Assembly: GCA_034211115.1 (NCBI GenBank)
Contig: JAXHTH010000076.1
Span: 1-13,587 of the forward strand
From: JAXHTH01 sp034211115
Lineage (GTDB): Bacteria > Planctomycetota > Phycisphaerae > Phycisphaerales > SM1A02
Reading direction: 5' to 3'
Length of the DNA stretch: 13,587 bases
Shown: positions 5,393 to 13,007 of the stretch, piece after piece
How the letters are laid out: the number at the start of each line of letters is the position of its first letter
Numbering within the stretch: position 1 is the first letter of the stretch
Notes under the pieces: generated by a model
Database searches by the model: none
Seen by the model: the letters and a program-made list of their open reading frames with translations, nothing else
Told to the model about the DNA's origin: nothing
Translations under genes and position numbers: made by a program

Positions 5393-6943
5393 ATGGCGAA
5401 AGACAAGAGCAAGGCCAAACGGCGAAGCCGGAAGACGGGCAGCCTCTTCAAACGCTCCAAGCGCGGCACCTGGATCGCCGCGTGGTACGATCACGAAGGC
5501 AAACGGCACGAGAAATCAACCGAAACGACGGACAAAGCAACGGCGGAACGTATCCTCGCCAAGCGTGTCGGGGACGCCGCTCTGCGCCGTGACGGCGTGG
5601 TGAACGCGCGGCTCGATCGTTTTGCGATCGAGGGCCGGAAGCCTCTCGCGGATCACCTGGCCGCCTACATCGCGCACTGCCGCGGGGCCGGGCAGGCGAA
5701 GCGGCACGTCGATCAGAAAGAGAAGCACCTGGCCCGGCTTCGCGAGGCCATCGAGGCGACCCGACTCTCCGACTTGACCCCGGATGCCGTCGAGCGCCAC
5801 CTGCACGCCCTGGCCGACGCCGGCCGATCGGCCAGGACGGTCAACGCGAGCCGGGCGGACGCCGTGGCGTTCTGCTCCTGGTGCGTCCGCACTGGCCGGC
5901 TGGAGTCGAATCCGCTCAAGGCCGTTCCCAAGCTGGACGAGCGGAAGGACCGCCGGCGCGTGCGTCGGCCGCTCACCGATGACGAACTCGCCCGGCTGCT
6001 GGACGTGGCCGAGCCTCGCGGCCGGAGGGCGTGGTATTTGGCGGCCGCCCTGGCCGGCCTGCGGAAAGGCGATCTGCAACGGCTGACCTGGGCGGACGTG
6101 GACTTCGAGGCCGGGAAGATCACGATCGGCGTCGGCAAGGCGAAGCGAACCGATGAGATCCCACTTCACCCGCAGCTCGCAGAGGAGCTGAAGCGCCGAC
6201 GGGATGAGGCGATGGCGATGCCGAAGGCGAAGGCGAAGGTCTTCCCGACGACCGTCACCGACCGAACGCGATTGCTCGACTTCCTCCGCGCCGGCCTCGC
6301 CCGGGAGGAGATCGTCACCGACGAGCACGGTGAGCCGGTCATGGTCGGGAAACGCCCCCCACGCCCCAAGACGCGGATCGTCGCGGAGGATGACGAGGGC
6401 CGGGTCATCGATCTGCACGCGATGCGGACGACGCTGGGCACCATCCTGGCCCGCGAGGGCGTGGCCCCACAGATCGCTCAGCGGATCATGCGGCACGGCG
6501 ACTACCGGACGACCCTCCAGCACTACACGGTCCTGGGCCTGACGGACACGGCCGGCGCGATGGAGCGGCTGCCGCGGATCGAGCCGAAGCGCCCCGCGGC
6601 GGCGGCGACGGGTACGGATGACACCCCTCCGTCGGCTATGCGTACACCTACGCGCGCAACTACGCGCGCCGTGTGCGAACGTGAGCAATCATCGACGAAC
6701 GTTTGCGAAACGCACCCCGTCGGACCGCTGCCCACCGATGGCCGTAAGTCCTTGCCGATAAAGGAGCAAGGCGACGATGAGCGACCGTTGGCGGCCGTGT
6801 GCGAGAAAGCGGGCGACCGGGCTCGAACCGGCGACATTCAGCTTGGAAGGCTGACGCTCTACCAACTGAGCTACGCCCGCAGGCGGGACGGCCGGCCGGC
6901 GGGGAAGCGACGGCTCGGGCCATCCGGCGATCGCCTATCATAG
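5393..6943 (+). CDS. Tyrosine recombinase (phage-type integrase) reading through the target tRNA
   Basis: A 516-residue integrase. Residues 1-60 form a basic N-terminal part with a GSLFKRSKRGTWIAAWYDHE strand pattern typical of arm-binding domains. Residues 85-180 are the SAM-like core-binding domain. The catalytic domain (190-395) shows R224 (AGLRKGDL), a Lys in the beta-hairpin (K249 or K251), H342-x-x-R345, H368 and the nucleophile Y378 (LQHYTV). The fold is complete by about residue 395, so the final 120 residues are extra. Residues 472-496 are the antisense translation of the tRNA-Gly gene, and the stop lies in chromosomal DNA past the junction. The C-terminus should therefore differ in the excised circle. 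The start is the ATG after TAGGACGGACTG; the upstream gene is an excisionase. Confidence 0.93.
   Translation: MAKDKSKAKRRSRKTGSLFKRSKRGTWIAAWYDHEGKRHEKSTETTDKATAERILAKRVGDAALRRDGVVNARLDRFAIEGRKPLADHLAAYIAHCRGAGQAKRHVDQKEKHLARLREAIEATRLSDLTPDAVERHLHALADAGRSARTVNASRADAVAFCSWCVRTGRLESNPLKAVPKLDERKDRRRVRRPLTDDELARLLDVAEPRGRRAWYLAAALAGLRKGDLQRLTWADVDFEAGKITIGVGKAKRTDEIPLHPQLAEELKRRRDEAMAMPKAKAKVFPTTVTDRTRLLDFLRAGLAREEIVTDEHGEPVMVGKRPPRPKTRIVAEDDEGRVIDLHAMRTTLGTILAREGVAPQIAQRIMRHGDYRTTLQHYTVLGLTDTAGAMERLPRIEPKRPAAAATGTDDTPPSAMRTPTRATTRAVCEREQSSTNVCETHPVGPLPTDGRKSLPIKEQGDDERPLAAVCEKAGDRARTGDIQLGRLTLYQLSYARRRDGRPAGKRRLGPSGDRLS
6671..6808. repeat. Three GTGTGCGA-like repeats beside the attachment site
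   Basis: GTGTGCGAACG (6671-6681), GTTTGCGAAACG (6701-6712, with a CGTTT/AAACG inverted repeat) and GTGTGCGAGAAA (6797-6808, touching the tRNA 3' end) share a GTKTGCGARA-like core. An in-frame direct repeat, CTACGCGCGC (6648-6657 and 6660-6669), lies just upstream. Their position beside the tRNA suggests integrase core- or arm-type binding sites. Confidence 0.4.
6808..6850. other. Probable right attachment junction within the tRNA-Gly 3' half
   Basis: Tyrosine integrases that use tRNA genes recombine in the anticodon or T-arm and restore the 3' end from element DNA. The integrase gene lies directly on the 3' side of this intact tRNA. The exact crossover cannot be read without the left junction. 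Confidence 0.5.
6808..6880 (-). tRNA. tRNA-Gly (anticodon TCC)
   Basis: Read on the minus strand the 73-nt gene folds as a standard cloverleaf. The acceptor stem is GCGGGCG with CGCCCGC and the discriminator base is T. The D-arm is GCTC-AGTTGGTA-GAGC, the anticodon stem is TCAGC/GCTGA around the loop CTTCCAA (anticodon TCC), and the T-arm is GCCGG-TTCGAGC-CCGGT. CCA is not encoded. All stems pair perfectly, so the gene is intact despite the adjoining element. A minus-strand TATGAT lies about 56 bases upstream of its 5' end. Confidence 0.96.
6936..6942. promoter_or_regulatory. Candidate shared bidirectional -10 between tRNA-Gly and lutABC
   Basis: CTATCATAG (6935-6943) is a near-perfect palindrome. 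It reads TATCAT on the + strand, toward lutA, and TATGAT on the minus strand, toward the tRNA. No good -35 hexamer is visible on either side. The + strand octamer CCTATCAT recurs before the ABC transporter gene. The integrase stop codon TAG (6941-6943) falls inside it. Confidence 0.45.
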
Positions 6944-7024
6944 CAGGCCGAGGGCGTCGCGCCGCCGCCGCGGCCTGCCCACCGGGCGGGAAGGGAGCGC
7001 TCTCGGGCGGAATCCGCGCTTCCG

Positions 7025-7777
7025 ATGCAGGTCGGCCTCTTCATCACGTGCCTCACCGATACCTTCTACCCCCGCGTGGGCGCGGCGGTGGTCGCCGTGC
7101 TCCGCCACTTCGGCTGCACCGTCCGCTTTCCCCCCGAGCAGACCTGCTGCGGCCAGCCGGCGTACAACAACGGCCTGACCGACGAGGCGCGGATTCTCAT
7201 CGAGCGCCTGGCCGACATCTTCGAGCCTGACGAGCGGGTGGTCTGCCCCAGCGCTTCGTGCACGGCGATGGTGAAGCGGCACGGCCCGGGCCTGTTCGCG
7301 CCGGGCGGCGAGGCGCGGCGGCGGGCCGAAACGCTGGCCGGGAAGATCTTCGACTTCAACACGTTCCTCTTCGACGTGCTGGGCGCGGAGCTCGACTCGC
7401 CGGCCGCGCTGCGGCCGGGCGCGCAGGCGACGCTTCATTATCCGTGCCACTGCCGCGGGCTCATCACGGCCGCGACCGCGACGGATCGGGCGCGGGGCGT
7501 GGTCGGCGAGGCCCTCGTGCCCCTGGAGCGGGCCGATCAGTGCTGCGGGTTCGGGGGGGCGTTCGCGATGGAGTTCCAGGAGATCTCCGACGCCATGCTT
7601 GCCGACAAGCTCGCCTGCCTCGAGGAGTCGGGCGCGGATCTGCTCATCTGCGACGAGTCGGGCTGCCGGATGAACATCGAGGGCGGGCTGCACCGCCGCG
7701 GCCGGCCGGTCCGGGTCGCGCACACCGCCGAGTTGGTCGCCGAGGCGCTGGATCTTCCCCTGCCGGAGGTGTCATGA
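7025..7777 (+). CDS. lutA: L-lactate utilization protein LutA (cysteine-rich Fe-S subunit)
   Basis: A 250-residue protein of the LutA/YkgE family, cytoplasmic, one of three subunits of the non-flavin iron-sulfur L-lactate dehydrogenase that oxidises lactate to pyruvate. It has two CCG (cysteine-rich) domains. The first holds C9, CCGQPAYNNG (C41-C42), C74 and C79. The second holds HYPCHCRG (C141), CCGFGGAFA (C173-C174), C209 and C214. These domains bind Fe-S clusters of the heterodisulfide-reductase type. Length and the start MQVGLFITCLTD are typical of the family. An 11-nt palindrome, GCGGAATCCGC (7007-7017), sits just before the start, where a clear ribosome binding site would be expected, and could be an operator. 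The stop overlaps lutB by ATGA. Confidence 0.93.
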   Translation: MQVGLFITCLTDTFYPRVGAAVVAVLRHFGCTVRFPPEQTCCGQPAYNNGLTDEARILIERLADIFEPDERVVCPSASCTAMVKRHGPGLFAPGGEARRRAETLAGKIFDFNTFLFDVLGAELDSPAALRPGAQATLHYPCHCRGLITAATATDRARGVVGEALVPLERADQCCGFGGAFAMEFQEISDAMLADKLACLEESGADLLICDESGCRMNIEGGLHRRGRPVRVAHTAELVAEALDLPLPEVS

Positions 7778-9183
7778 ACGGTCCGGAGACATTCCGCGCT
7801 CGCGCCCGGGCCGCCCTCGCCGATGGCCGCCTTCGCCGGGCGGTGCTGGAGGCGACGATCGAGCGCGAGCGGAAGCGGCGCACGGCCTGCGCGGAGCTGC
7901 CCGACGCCGAGGCGTTGCGCGAACTGGCCCGGCGGATCCGGGATCACACGCTCGACCATCTCGATGGGTATCTCGCTTCGCTCATCGACAGCTTTCGCCG
8001 GCTCGGCGTGCAGGTTCATCTGGCCTCGACCGCAGAGGAAGCGAACGCGGCGGTGGTCGAGATCGCCCGGCAACACGACTGTCGGCGCGCGGTCAAGAGC
8101 AAATCGATGCTGAGCGAGGAGCTGGAGCTCAATGAGGCGCTGGGCGAGGCCGCGATCGACGTCACGGAAACTGATCTTGGTGAGTTCCTCCTGCAGCTTG
8201 ACGATGATCGGCCCAGCCACCTGACCTGCCCGGCCGTGCACAAGGACGTCGCCTCCTGCGCCGACACGTTCCGGCGGAAACTGGGCGCGCCGTACGCGGA
8301 AGACCCGGAGGCGCTGGTGCGGATTGCCCGGGCCACGATGCGCGATGTCTTCCGGCGCGCGGATCTGGCGATCACCGGCGCCAACTTCGCCATCGCCGAA
8401 TCGGGCACGATCGTGCTGGTGATGAACGAAGGCAACGGACGATTCTGCGTGCTCAAGCCGAAGGTGCACGTCGCGCTGATGGGGATCGAGAAGATCGTAC
8501 CGACGCTGAAGGACGCGGCGGTGCTGCTCAAGCTGCTGGGCAAGAGCGCCACCGCCCAGCGATTGAGCGTCGAAACGCACTTCCTGACGGGACCGAAACA
8601 GAACGATGAACGCGACGGCCCGGAGCACATGCACGTGGTCATCGTCGATTCCGGCCGCAGCGCGATGCTCGGCGGCACCTACCGCGAGGCGCTGCGCTGC
8701 ATTCGATGCGGAGCGTGCCTGAACGTCTGCCCGGTGTATCGCTCGATCGGGGGGCACGCCTACGGCGGCGTGTACCCGGGTCCGATCGGCAAGCTGCTCA
8801 GCGGGCTGCTCGAGGCCGGCTCGGGCGGCGATGCGGCAACGCTGCCCCACGCCTCGAGCCTCTGCGGGGCGTGCCTGGAGGTCTGTCCCGTCCAAATCGA
8901 CATTCCGGATCTGCTGATCTCGATGCGCGCCGACCAGGCCTCGCGACGCGATCATCGACCGAAGAAGACGCGTCTCATCCGCGCCGCGATGCTGGCCATG
9001 CGCAGCGAAGGGCGCTACCGCCTCGCCCAGCGCCTGCTTCGCTTCGCGCTGCGCCTGAGAGCCGAGGACGGGTGGGTGCGCGGCTCGCCCACGCTCACCG
9101 CGGGCTGGACGAAGGCGCAGCGCGACCTGCCCGCGGCGCCGGCGAAGTCGTTCCGCGACCTCTGGAGGGAGGATCGGATCTGA
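7774..9183 (+). CDS. lutB: L-lactate utilization iron-sulfur protein LutB
   Basis: A 469-residue protein, the usual size for LutB/YkgF. The N-terminal two thirds is the LUD domain with its typical KSKSMLSEELELNEAL (108-123), DVTETDLGEF (129-138) and ITGANFAIAESGT (200-212) motifs. It is followed by a two-cluster ferredoxin region: CIRCGACLNVCP (C309, C312, C315, C319) and LCGACLEVCP (C364, C367, C371), and a C-terminal helical domain ending with KSFRDLWRE. It carries electrons within the lactate oxidation complex. The frame is open a further 516 bases upstream, but ATG 7774 is preferred because it overlaps the lutA stop and matches the family start; GGAGG lies at 7764-7768. Confidence 0.94.
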   Translation: MNGPETFRARARAALADGRLRRAVLEATIERERKRRTACAELPDAEALRELARRIRDHTLDHLDGYLASLIDSFRRLGVQVHLASTAEEANAAVVEIARQHDCRRAVKSKSMLSEELELNEALGEAAIDVTETDLGEFLLQLDDDRPSHLTCPAVHKDVASCADTFRRKLGAPYAEDPEALVRIARATMRDVFRRADLAITGANFAIAESGTIVLVMNEGNGRFCVLKPKVHVALMGIEKIVPTLKDAAVLLKLLGKSATAQRLSVETHFLTGPKQNDERDGPEHMHVVIVDSGRSAMLGGTYREALRCIRCGACLNVCPVYRSIGGHAYGGVYPGPIGKLLSGLLEAGSGGDAATLPHASSLCGACLEVCPVQIDIPDLLISMRADQASRRDHRPKKTRLIRAAMLAMRSEGRYRLAQRLLRFALRLRAEDGWVRGSPTLTAGWTKAQRDLPAAPAKSFRDLWREDRI

Positions 9184-9821
9184 TGTCGGAGAACCTGCGC
9201 GGCAACCCGGACGTGAGAAGCAGCATCAGCGCCGCGATGCGCACGGCCTCGGCGGCACCCGCGCCGGAGCACGATGCGAACATCATCCGGTCGAGGATCG
9301 AGGGGCCGCTCCTCGATCACTTTGCGCAGAAGGCGGAAGAGGCCGGCATGCATACCGCGCGCATCAGGCGAGATGACCTTCCCGCCCGCATCTCGTCGTT
9401 GCTGCACGGCGCGGATGACGGACCGGTCCTGCTCGAGCCGGCGCTGGCGGAGGAGGAGCCTGCCCTTCGCGAGCTCGACGGGTGCCTGCTCAGACCGTCG
9501 GAGGAGGAGCTGTTCAGCGCGGCGGCGGGGATCGTCGCCGCCGACGCCGCGATCGCGGAGACGGGTTCACTCGCCCGCGCCGCGGGTCCCGATCGGCCGC
9601 GCGGCTTCGCCCTCGTCCCGATGACGGTCATCATCGTTCTTCGCGCCTCGCGGATCACGGCGGATCTGTACGAGTACCTCGGTGAACGGGACGCGCGGAA
9701 CATGCCCTCGGAACTGGTGCTCATCACCGGCCCGAGCAAGACGGCGGACATCGGCATGAAGCTGGTCACGGGCATTCACGGCCCCGGCGTGGTGCATGTC
9801 GTGATCATCGAGGACGGCTGA
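9183..9821 (+). CDS. lutC: L-lactate utilization protein LutC (LUD domain)
   Basis: A 212-residue LutC/YkgG-type protein, the third subunit of the lactate oxidation complex. It has the LUD-domain marks near its end: AETGSL (125-130), MPSELVLITGPSKTADIG (174-191) and GIHGPGVVHVVIIE (197-210). The start overlaps the lutB stop (TGATG), and GGAGGGAGGA lies a few bases upstream, so lutABC are one translation-coupled operon. No lactate permease (LldP) or LutR-type regulator is present in the window. The N-terminal 35 residues are variable and could be partly mis-started, but the overlap supports this ATG. Confidence 0.92.
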   Translation: MSENLRGNPDVRSSISAAMRTASAAPAPEHDANIIRSRIEGPLLDHFAQKAEEAGMHTARIRRDDLPARISSLLHGADDGPVLLEPALAEEEPALRELDGCLLRPSEEELFSAAAGIVAADAAIAETGSLARAAGPDRPRGFALVPMTVIIVLRASRITADLYEYLGERDARNMPSELVLITGPSKTADIGMKLVTGIHGPGVVHVVIIEDG

Positions 9822-9841
9822 GTCAGGAATCACGGCTGGCC

Positions 9842-9847
9842 TATCAT
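9842..9847 (+). promoter_or_regulatory. -10 element of the ABC exporter gene, possibly giving a leaderless mRNA
   Basis: TATCAT lies eight bases before ATG 9856. A normal -10-to-start distance would put the first mRNA base at about 9854-9856, on or next to the ATG, and there is no ribosome binding site. The octamer CCTATCAT is identical to that before lutA. No -35 is recognisable. Confidence 0.5.
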
Positions 9848-9855
9848 CCCGCCTG

Positions 9856-11868
9856 ATGGATTCCGTTCCGCCCACCAGCCGACAGCGCTTCCACCGGTAC
9901 CGGCAGGACGCGAAGGCGCACCAGACGGAAGGCTCGCGGCGCACGGCGGCGGCGCACGCCAAGCACCGTCGGCGCGGCCGGCAGCGGTCGTTCCGCGACC
10001 TCTTCGTCGCCTTCCTGGCCTTTCTCCACGGCTCGCGGGGCGTGGTCGCGTTTTCGCTGGTCACCGCGGGCATCGCGGCGGCCCTGAAGCTCATCCCGCC
10101 CGCGGCGACGGGGTTCGTCCTCGATTACGTGCTCGGCTCGAAGCGGCTCCCGGCCCACACGAGCCGCCTCCTCCACCTGCCGTCGGATCGCGGGCAGATG
10201 CTGGCCATCGTCGCCCTCGGCGTGGTGGGCGTTTCCGCGCTGGCCGTCTCCATCGGGATGTGGGGGCGCTACCTGAACACGAGGACGACCAAGAAGGTGC
10301 AATCGCGGATCCGCAAGCGGGTCTTCGAGCATGCCGTCCGCCTGCCTCTGCATCGCGTGTACGAGCTCAAATCGGGCGGCGTGTCGAGCATCCTGCGCGA
10401 GGATGCGGGCGGCGTGGCCGAGCTGCTCTTCAGCATGATCTACAACCCCTGGCGCGCGGTCGTCCAGCTCGTGGGCACGCTCGTCGTGCTCGCGGTCATC
10501 GACTGGCGGCTGCTGGTCGGTTCGCTCATCCTCCTGCCGACGGTGTACATCACGCACCGGACGTGGATCGCGCGCATCCGCCCGCTGTGGCGTGACATCC
10601 GCGCCGAGCGCCAGCACGTGGACAGCCACGCCACGGAGGCCTTCGGCGGGATGCGGGTGGTGCGCAGCTTCGGCCGGCAGCGCACGGAGACGGGACGGTT
10701 CATCCGCAACACGCATCTGATGATCCGGCAGGAACTGCTGGCGTGGTGGTGGTCGCGCGGGGTGGAGATCGCGTGGGCGATGATCATCCCGGCCGCGTCG
10801 GCCCTGCTGCTGTGGTACGGCGGGAGCCGGATCCTGGCCGACGAGGCGGCCGTCGCCGCGGGCGAGATGACCGCCGCACAGGCACTGACGGTCGGCGACC
10901 TCGTGATGTTCCTGTTCTATCTCGCGCTGTTGCTGGAGCCGCTGGCGACACTGGCGGGCAGCGCGACGGCCTTCCAGAACAGCCTCGCCGGTCTCGATCG
11001 CGTGCTGGACCTGCTCGAGGAGCCGCGGGAGTTCGAATCGTCGCCCGGCGCCGTCGCCCTGCGGGCTGAGGACGTCGCCGGCCGGGTGGTGATGGACGGG
11101 GTCAGCTTCATCTACCCGAAGACGATGCGTCCGGTGCTGCGTGACATCTCCCTCCAGGTCGAGCCGGGGCAGGTCGTGGCCTTCGTCGGCCCCAGCGGCG
11201 CGGGTAAGAGCACGCTCTGCAATCTCATCGCCCGCTTCTACGATCCCACGGAAGGAACTATCACGCTCGACGGCACGGACCTGCGGGACATCGACGTGGA
11301 GAGCTACCGCCGACTGCTGGGGGTGGTCGAGCAGGACATCTTCCTCTTCGACGGGACGATCCGGGAGAACATCGCCTACGGGCGGCACGGGGTGGAGGAC
11401 GGATCGATCCGGCGGGCGGCGGAGCTCGCCCTCGCCGCCCCCTTCATCGAGGACCTCGAGCACGGTTATGAGACGATCATCGGCGAGCGCGGCGTGAAGC
11501 TCAGCGGCGGTCAGCGACAGCGGCTGGCCATCGCCCGCGCCCTGCTGGCCGACCCCCGCATCCTCATCCTCGACGAGGCCACGAGCAACCTCGACAGCGA
11601 GAGCGAGCGGCTCATCCAGGACAGCCTCCAGATCCTCATGGAAGGCCGGACGAGCTTCATTATCGCCCATCGCCTCAGCACCATCTCCCACGCCGATCTC
11701 ATCGTGGTCCTTGAGGACGGTCGAATCGTCGAACAGGGCACCCACGCGGCGCTGATGGCCGGCAGCGGCCGGTACCGGCGGATGGTCCAGATGCAGGTGC
11801 TGGGCGGGGAGGCGACGGGGGCGAAGGCCCGGTTACCGGTCCCCGCCGGGGGAACATCGCAGCCATAA
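9856..11868 (+). CDS. ABC exporter, fused membrane and ATPase domains (MsbA/lipid A-export type)
   Basis: A 670-residue half-transporter, expected to work as a homodimer in the inner membrane. A basic, His- and Arg-rich cytoplasmic start (1-46) is longer than usual. The six-helix membrane domain spans about 50-385, with the coupling segment AFGGMRVVRSFGRQRTETG (262-280). The ATPase domain (about 405-650) has Walker A GPSGAGKST (445-453), the Q-loop Gln493, signature LSGGQ (549-553), Walker B ILILDE (569-574), D-loop SNLD and H-loop His605, so all catalytic residues are present. The family exports lipids, peptides or drugs; the substrate cannot be told from sequence. It has its own promoter after lutC and is followed by a separately promoted gene. 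Confidence 0.93.
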   Translation: MDSVPPTSRQRFHRYRQDAKAHQTEGSRRTAAAHAKHRRRGRQRSFRDLFVAFLAFLHGSRGVVAFSLVTAGIAAALKLIPPAATGFVLDYVLGSKRLPAHTSRLLHLPSDRGQMLAIVALGVVGVSALAVSIGMWGRYLNTRTTKKVQSRIRKRVFEHAVRLPLHRVYELKSGGVSSILREDAGGVAELLFSMIYNPWRAVVQLVGTLVVLAVIDWRLLVGSLILLPTVYITHRTWIARIRPLWRDIRAERQHVDSHATEAFGGMRVVRSFGRQRTETGRFIRNTHLMIRQELLAWWWSRGVEIAWAMIIPAASALLLWYGGSRILADEAAVAAGEMTAAQALTVGDLVMFLFYLALLLEPLATLAGSATAFQNSLAGLDRVLDLLEEPREFESSPGAVALRAEDVAGRVVMDGVSFIYPKTMRPVLRDISLQVEPGQVVAFVGPSGAGKSTLCNLIARFYDPTEGTITLDGTDLRDIDVESYRRLLGVVEQDIFLFDGTIRENIAYGRHGVEDGSIRRAAELALAAPFIEDLEHGYETIIGERGVKLSGGQRQRLAIARALLADPRILILDEATSNLDSESERLIQDSLQILMEGRTSFIIAHRLSTISHADLIVVLEDGRIVEQGTHAALMAGSGRYRRMVQMQVLGGEATGAKARLPVPAGGTSQP

Positions 11869-11891
11869 GGCGCTTTCGCCCGATCTCGTGC

Positions 11892-11897
11892 TAAAAT
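11892..11897 (+). promoter_or_regulatory. -10 element of the first zinc-ribbon membrane protein gene
   Basis: TAAAAT stands out in GC-rich DNA 46 bases before the start codon and 24 bases after the ABC exporter stop. A start of transcription near 11904 would give a leader of about 40 bases containing AAAGGG (11929-11934). No clear -35 is seen. Confidence 0.5.
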
Positions 11898-11942
11898 GCA
11901 CACTTGTGGGTGGCCCCCCAACTCGCGAAAAGGGCGCGTGGC

Positions 11943-12857
11943 GTGAGCGAAGAACAGAAGCCACTGAAGATCTGCGCGATCTGCGGCGAGGACTGCTCGC
12001 AACAGCGGCGCATCAAGGATCAGCAGGGCCGGTACTACCACAAGGATTGCTACGAGCAGGCCAAGCAGGCCGAGCGCGCCAAGAGGGCCGCGGCGCAGTC
12101 CGCGCCCGCGTCCAGCTCGATGCCGCTCAAGTTTGAGCCGTCTGCCGAGCCCGACCCCTACGCCCTGGACTCGGACGTGATGGAAGAGTCCGGTTCCGGC
12201 AGCGGCATGGAGCTGGACGATACCGGCCAGGAAACGAAGGTGTGCCCGCACTGCCATCGACGGATGCCCGTCGAGCACGCCACCTGCTCCCACTGCGGCT
12301 ACAACACCCTCACCGGCGACCGGAAAGTGTCGACCTTCGCGGAGATGGCCGCGGCGCGCGTGGGCAAGACGGGCGGGGGGAAGATCTGGCCGCCCGTGGT
12401 GGGGATTCTCTCCCTCCTCGCCGGCGTGGGCGGGCTCTTCGCCTACGGCCTGGCCCTCATCGCCGCGCTTCGAGAGCACGGCGCCGGGACCTTCATCGAC
12501 ATCACCCACGTGGTCGCCCTCGGCATCGGCACGCTGCTGGCGCTGTGGGTGCTCATCGCCGCCATCGGCGTGCTGCGCAAGCGGCAGATGGCGATGGTCT
12601 GGATGCAGCGCTGGGCGCTGCTGAAGCTCTTCTGCGGGATCGTCGCGTTCATCGCCCTCGTCGTGGCCATCCTCTTCGTGAGCGACTTCGACACGAGAAT
12701 CGACGCGGAGTTCGACACGAAGGTGGCCGGCGAGGGCATCGTCGCGTTCCTCACCTTCGGCCTCCCCTGGCTGGGCTGGATCCTCCTCTGGCCCATCGGC
12801 ATCCTCGTCTGGTTCTCACGCGAGTCGGTGCAGCGGCAGGTCGGCGAGTGGGACTGA
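11943..12857 (+). CDS. Zinc-binding membrane protein with two Cys motifs and about four TM helices
   Basis: A 304-residue protein of unknown function. Residues 9-40 hold C11, C14, C18, H33 and C36 (CAICGEDC, then GRYYHKDCYEQA), a treble-clef or LIM-like zinc site. A charged linker with an acidic part follows, then a zinc ribbon: CPHCHRRM (C101, C104) with CSHCGYNTLTGD (C115, C118). The C-terminal half is hydrophobic with membrane segments near 150-174, 188-210, 226-247 and 265-291. GTG 11943 is chosen over in-frame GTG 11904 because AAAGGG is eight bases upstream and because the first cysteine then sits at residue 11, exactly as in the downstream paralogue. The zinc sites probably face the cytoplasm; a sensing or assembly role is a guess. 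Confidence 0.85.
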   Translation: MSEEQKPLKICAICGEDCSQQRRIKDQQGRYYHKDCYEQAKQAERAKRAAAQSAPASSSMPLKFEPSAEPDPYALDSDVMEESGSGSGMELDDTGQETKVCPHCHRRMPVEHATCSHCGYNTLTGDRKVSTFAEMAAARVGKTGGGKIWPPVVGILSLLAGVGGLFAYGLALIAALREHGAGTFIDITHVVALGIGTLLALWVLIAAIGVLRKRQMAMVWMQRWALLKLFCGIVAFIALVVAILFVSDFDTRIDAEFDTKVAGEGIVAFLTFGLPWLGWILLWPIGILVWFSRESVQRQVGEWD

Positions 12858-13001
12858 TCGCCGAGCGGATCGACGCCAACCGCGATTTCATCTGATCAGG
12901 GACGTGTCAGGGCCTCGCCGGCGGGAGGCTCGGCCACGGCGGCAATCCCCCCCGCGACGCGCGATCGAGGCCTCACCGCCGGCGCGGCCGCCGGGATGTG
13001 G

Positions 13002-13007
13002 TATCCT
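13002..13007 (+). promoter_or_regulatory. -10 element of the second zinc-ribbon membrane protein gene
   Basis: TATCCT in GGTATCCTCG lies 42 bases before ATG 13049, about the same distance as in the upstream paralogue. GGGAAGGGG (13035-13043) follows as ribosome binding site. No clear -35 is seen. Confidence 0.45.

Larger units (their letters stand above)
1..6850. mobile_element. Right-hand part of a tRNA-Gly-integrated element (satellite-like or decayed prophage)
   Basis: All genes here lie on the + strand, are closely spaced and often overlap by ATGA. They end with an excisionase-like gene and a tyrosine integrase that runs into a tRNA gene, the standard layout of an element integrated at a tRNA 3' end. 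Contents are winged-helix proteins, a replication-initiator-like protein, a Nu1-like small terminase and coiled-coil proteins. No large terminase, portal, capsid or tail gene is recognisable. The right border lies somewhere within the 3' half of the tRNA (about 6808-6850). No second copy of the tRNA 3' end was found near position 1, so the left border is outside the window and the full size is unknown. The first 60 bases are AT-rich, unlike the rest. Confidence 0.75.

Noticed and set aside
7537..8955. A 472-codon open frame on the minus strand
   Set aside because: It is antisense to lutA/lutB, which have full sets of cysteine motifs; no recognisable content.
9844..11745. A 633-codon open frame on the minus strand
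   Set aside because: It is fully antisense to the ABC exporter, whose catalytic motifs are all intact; the translation is low-complexity and charge-rich.
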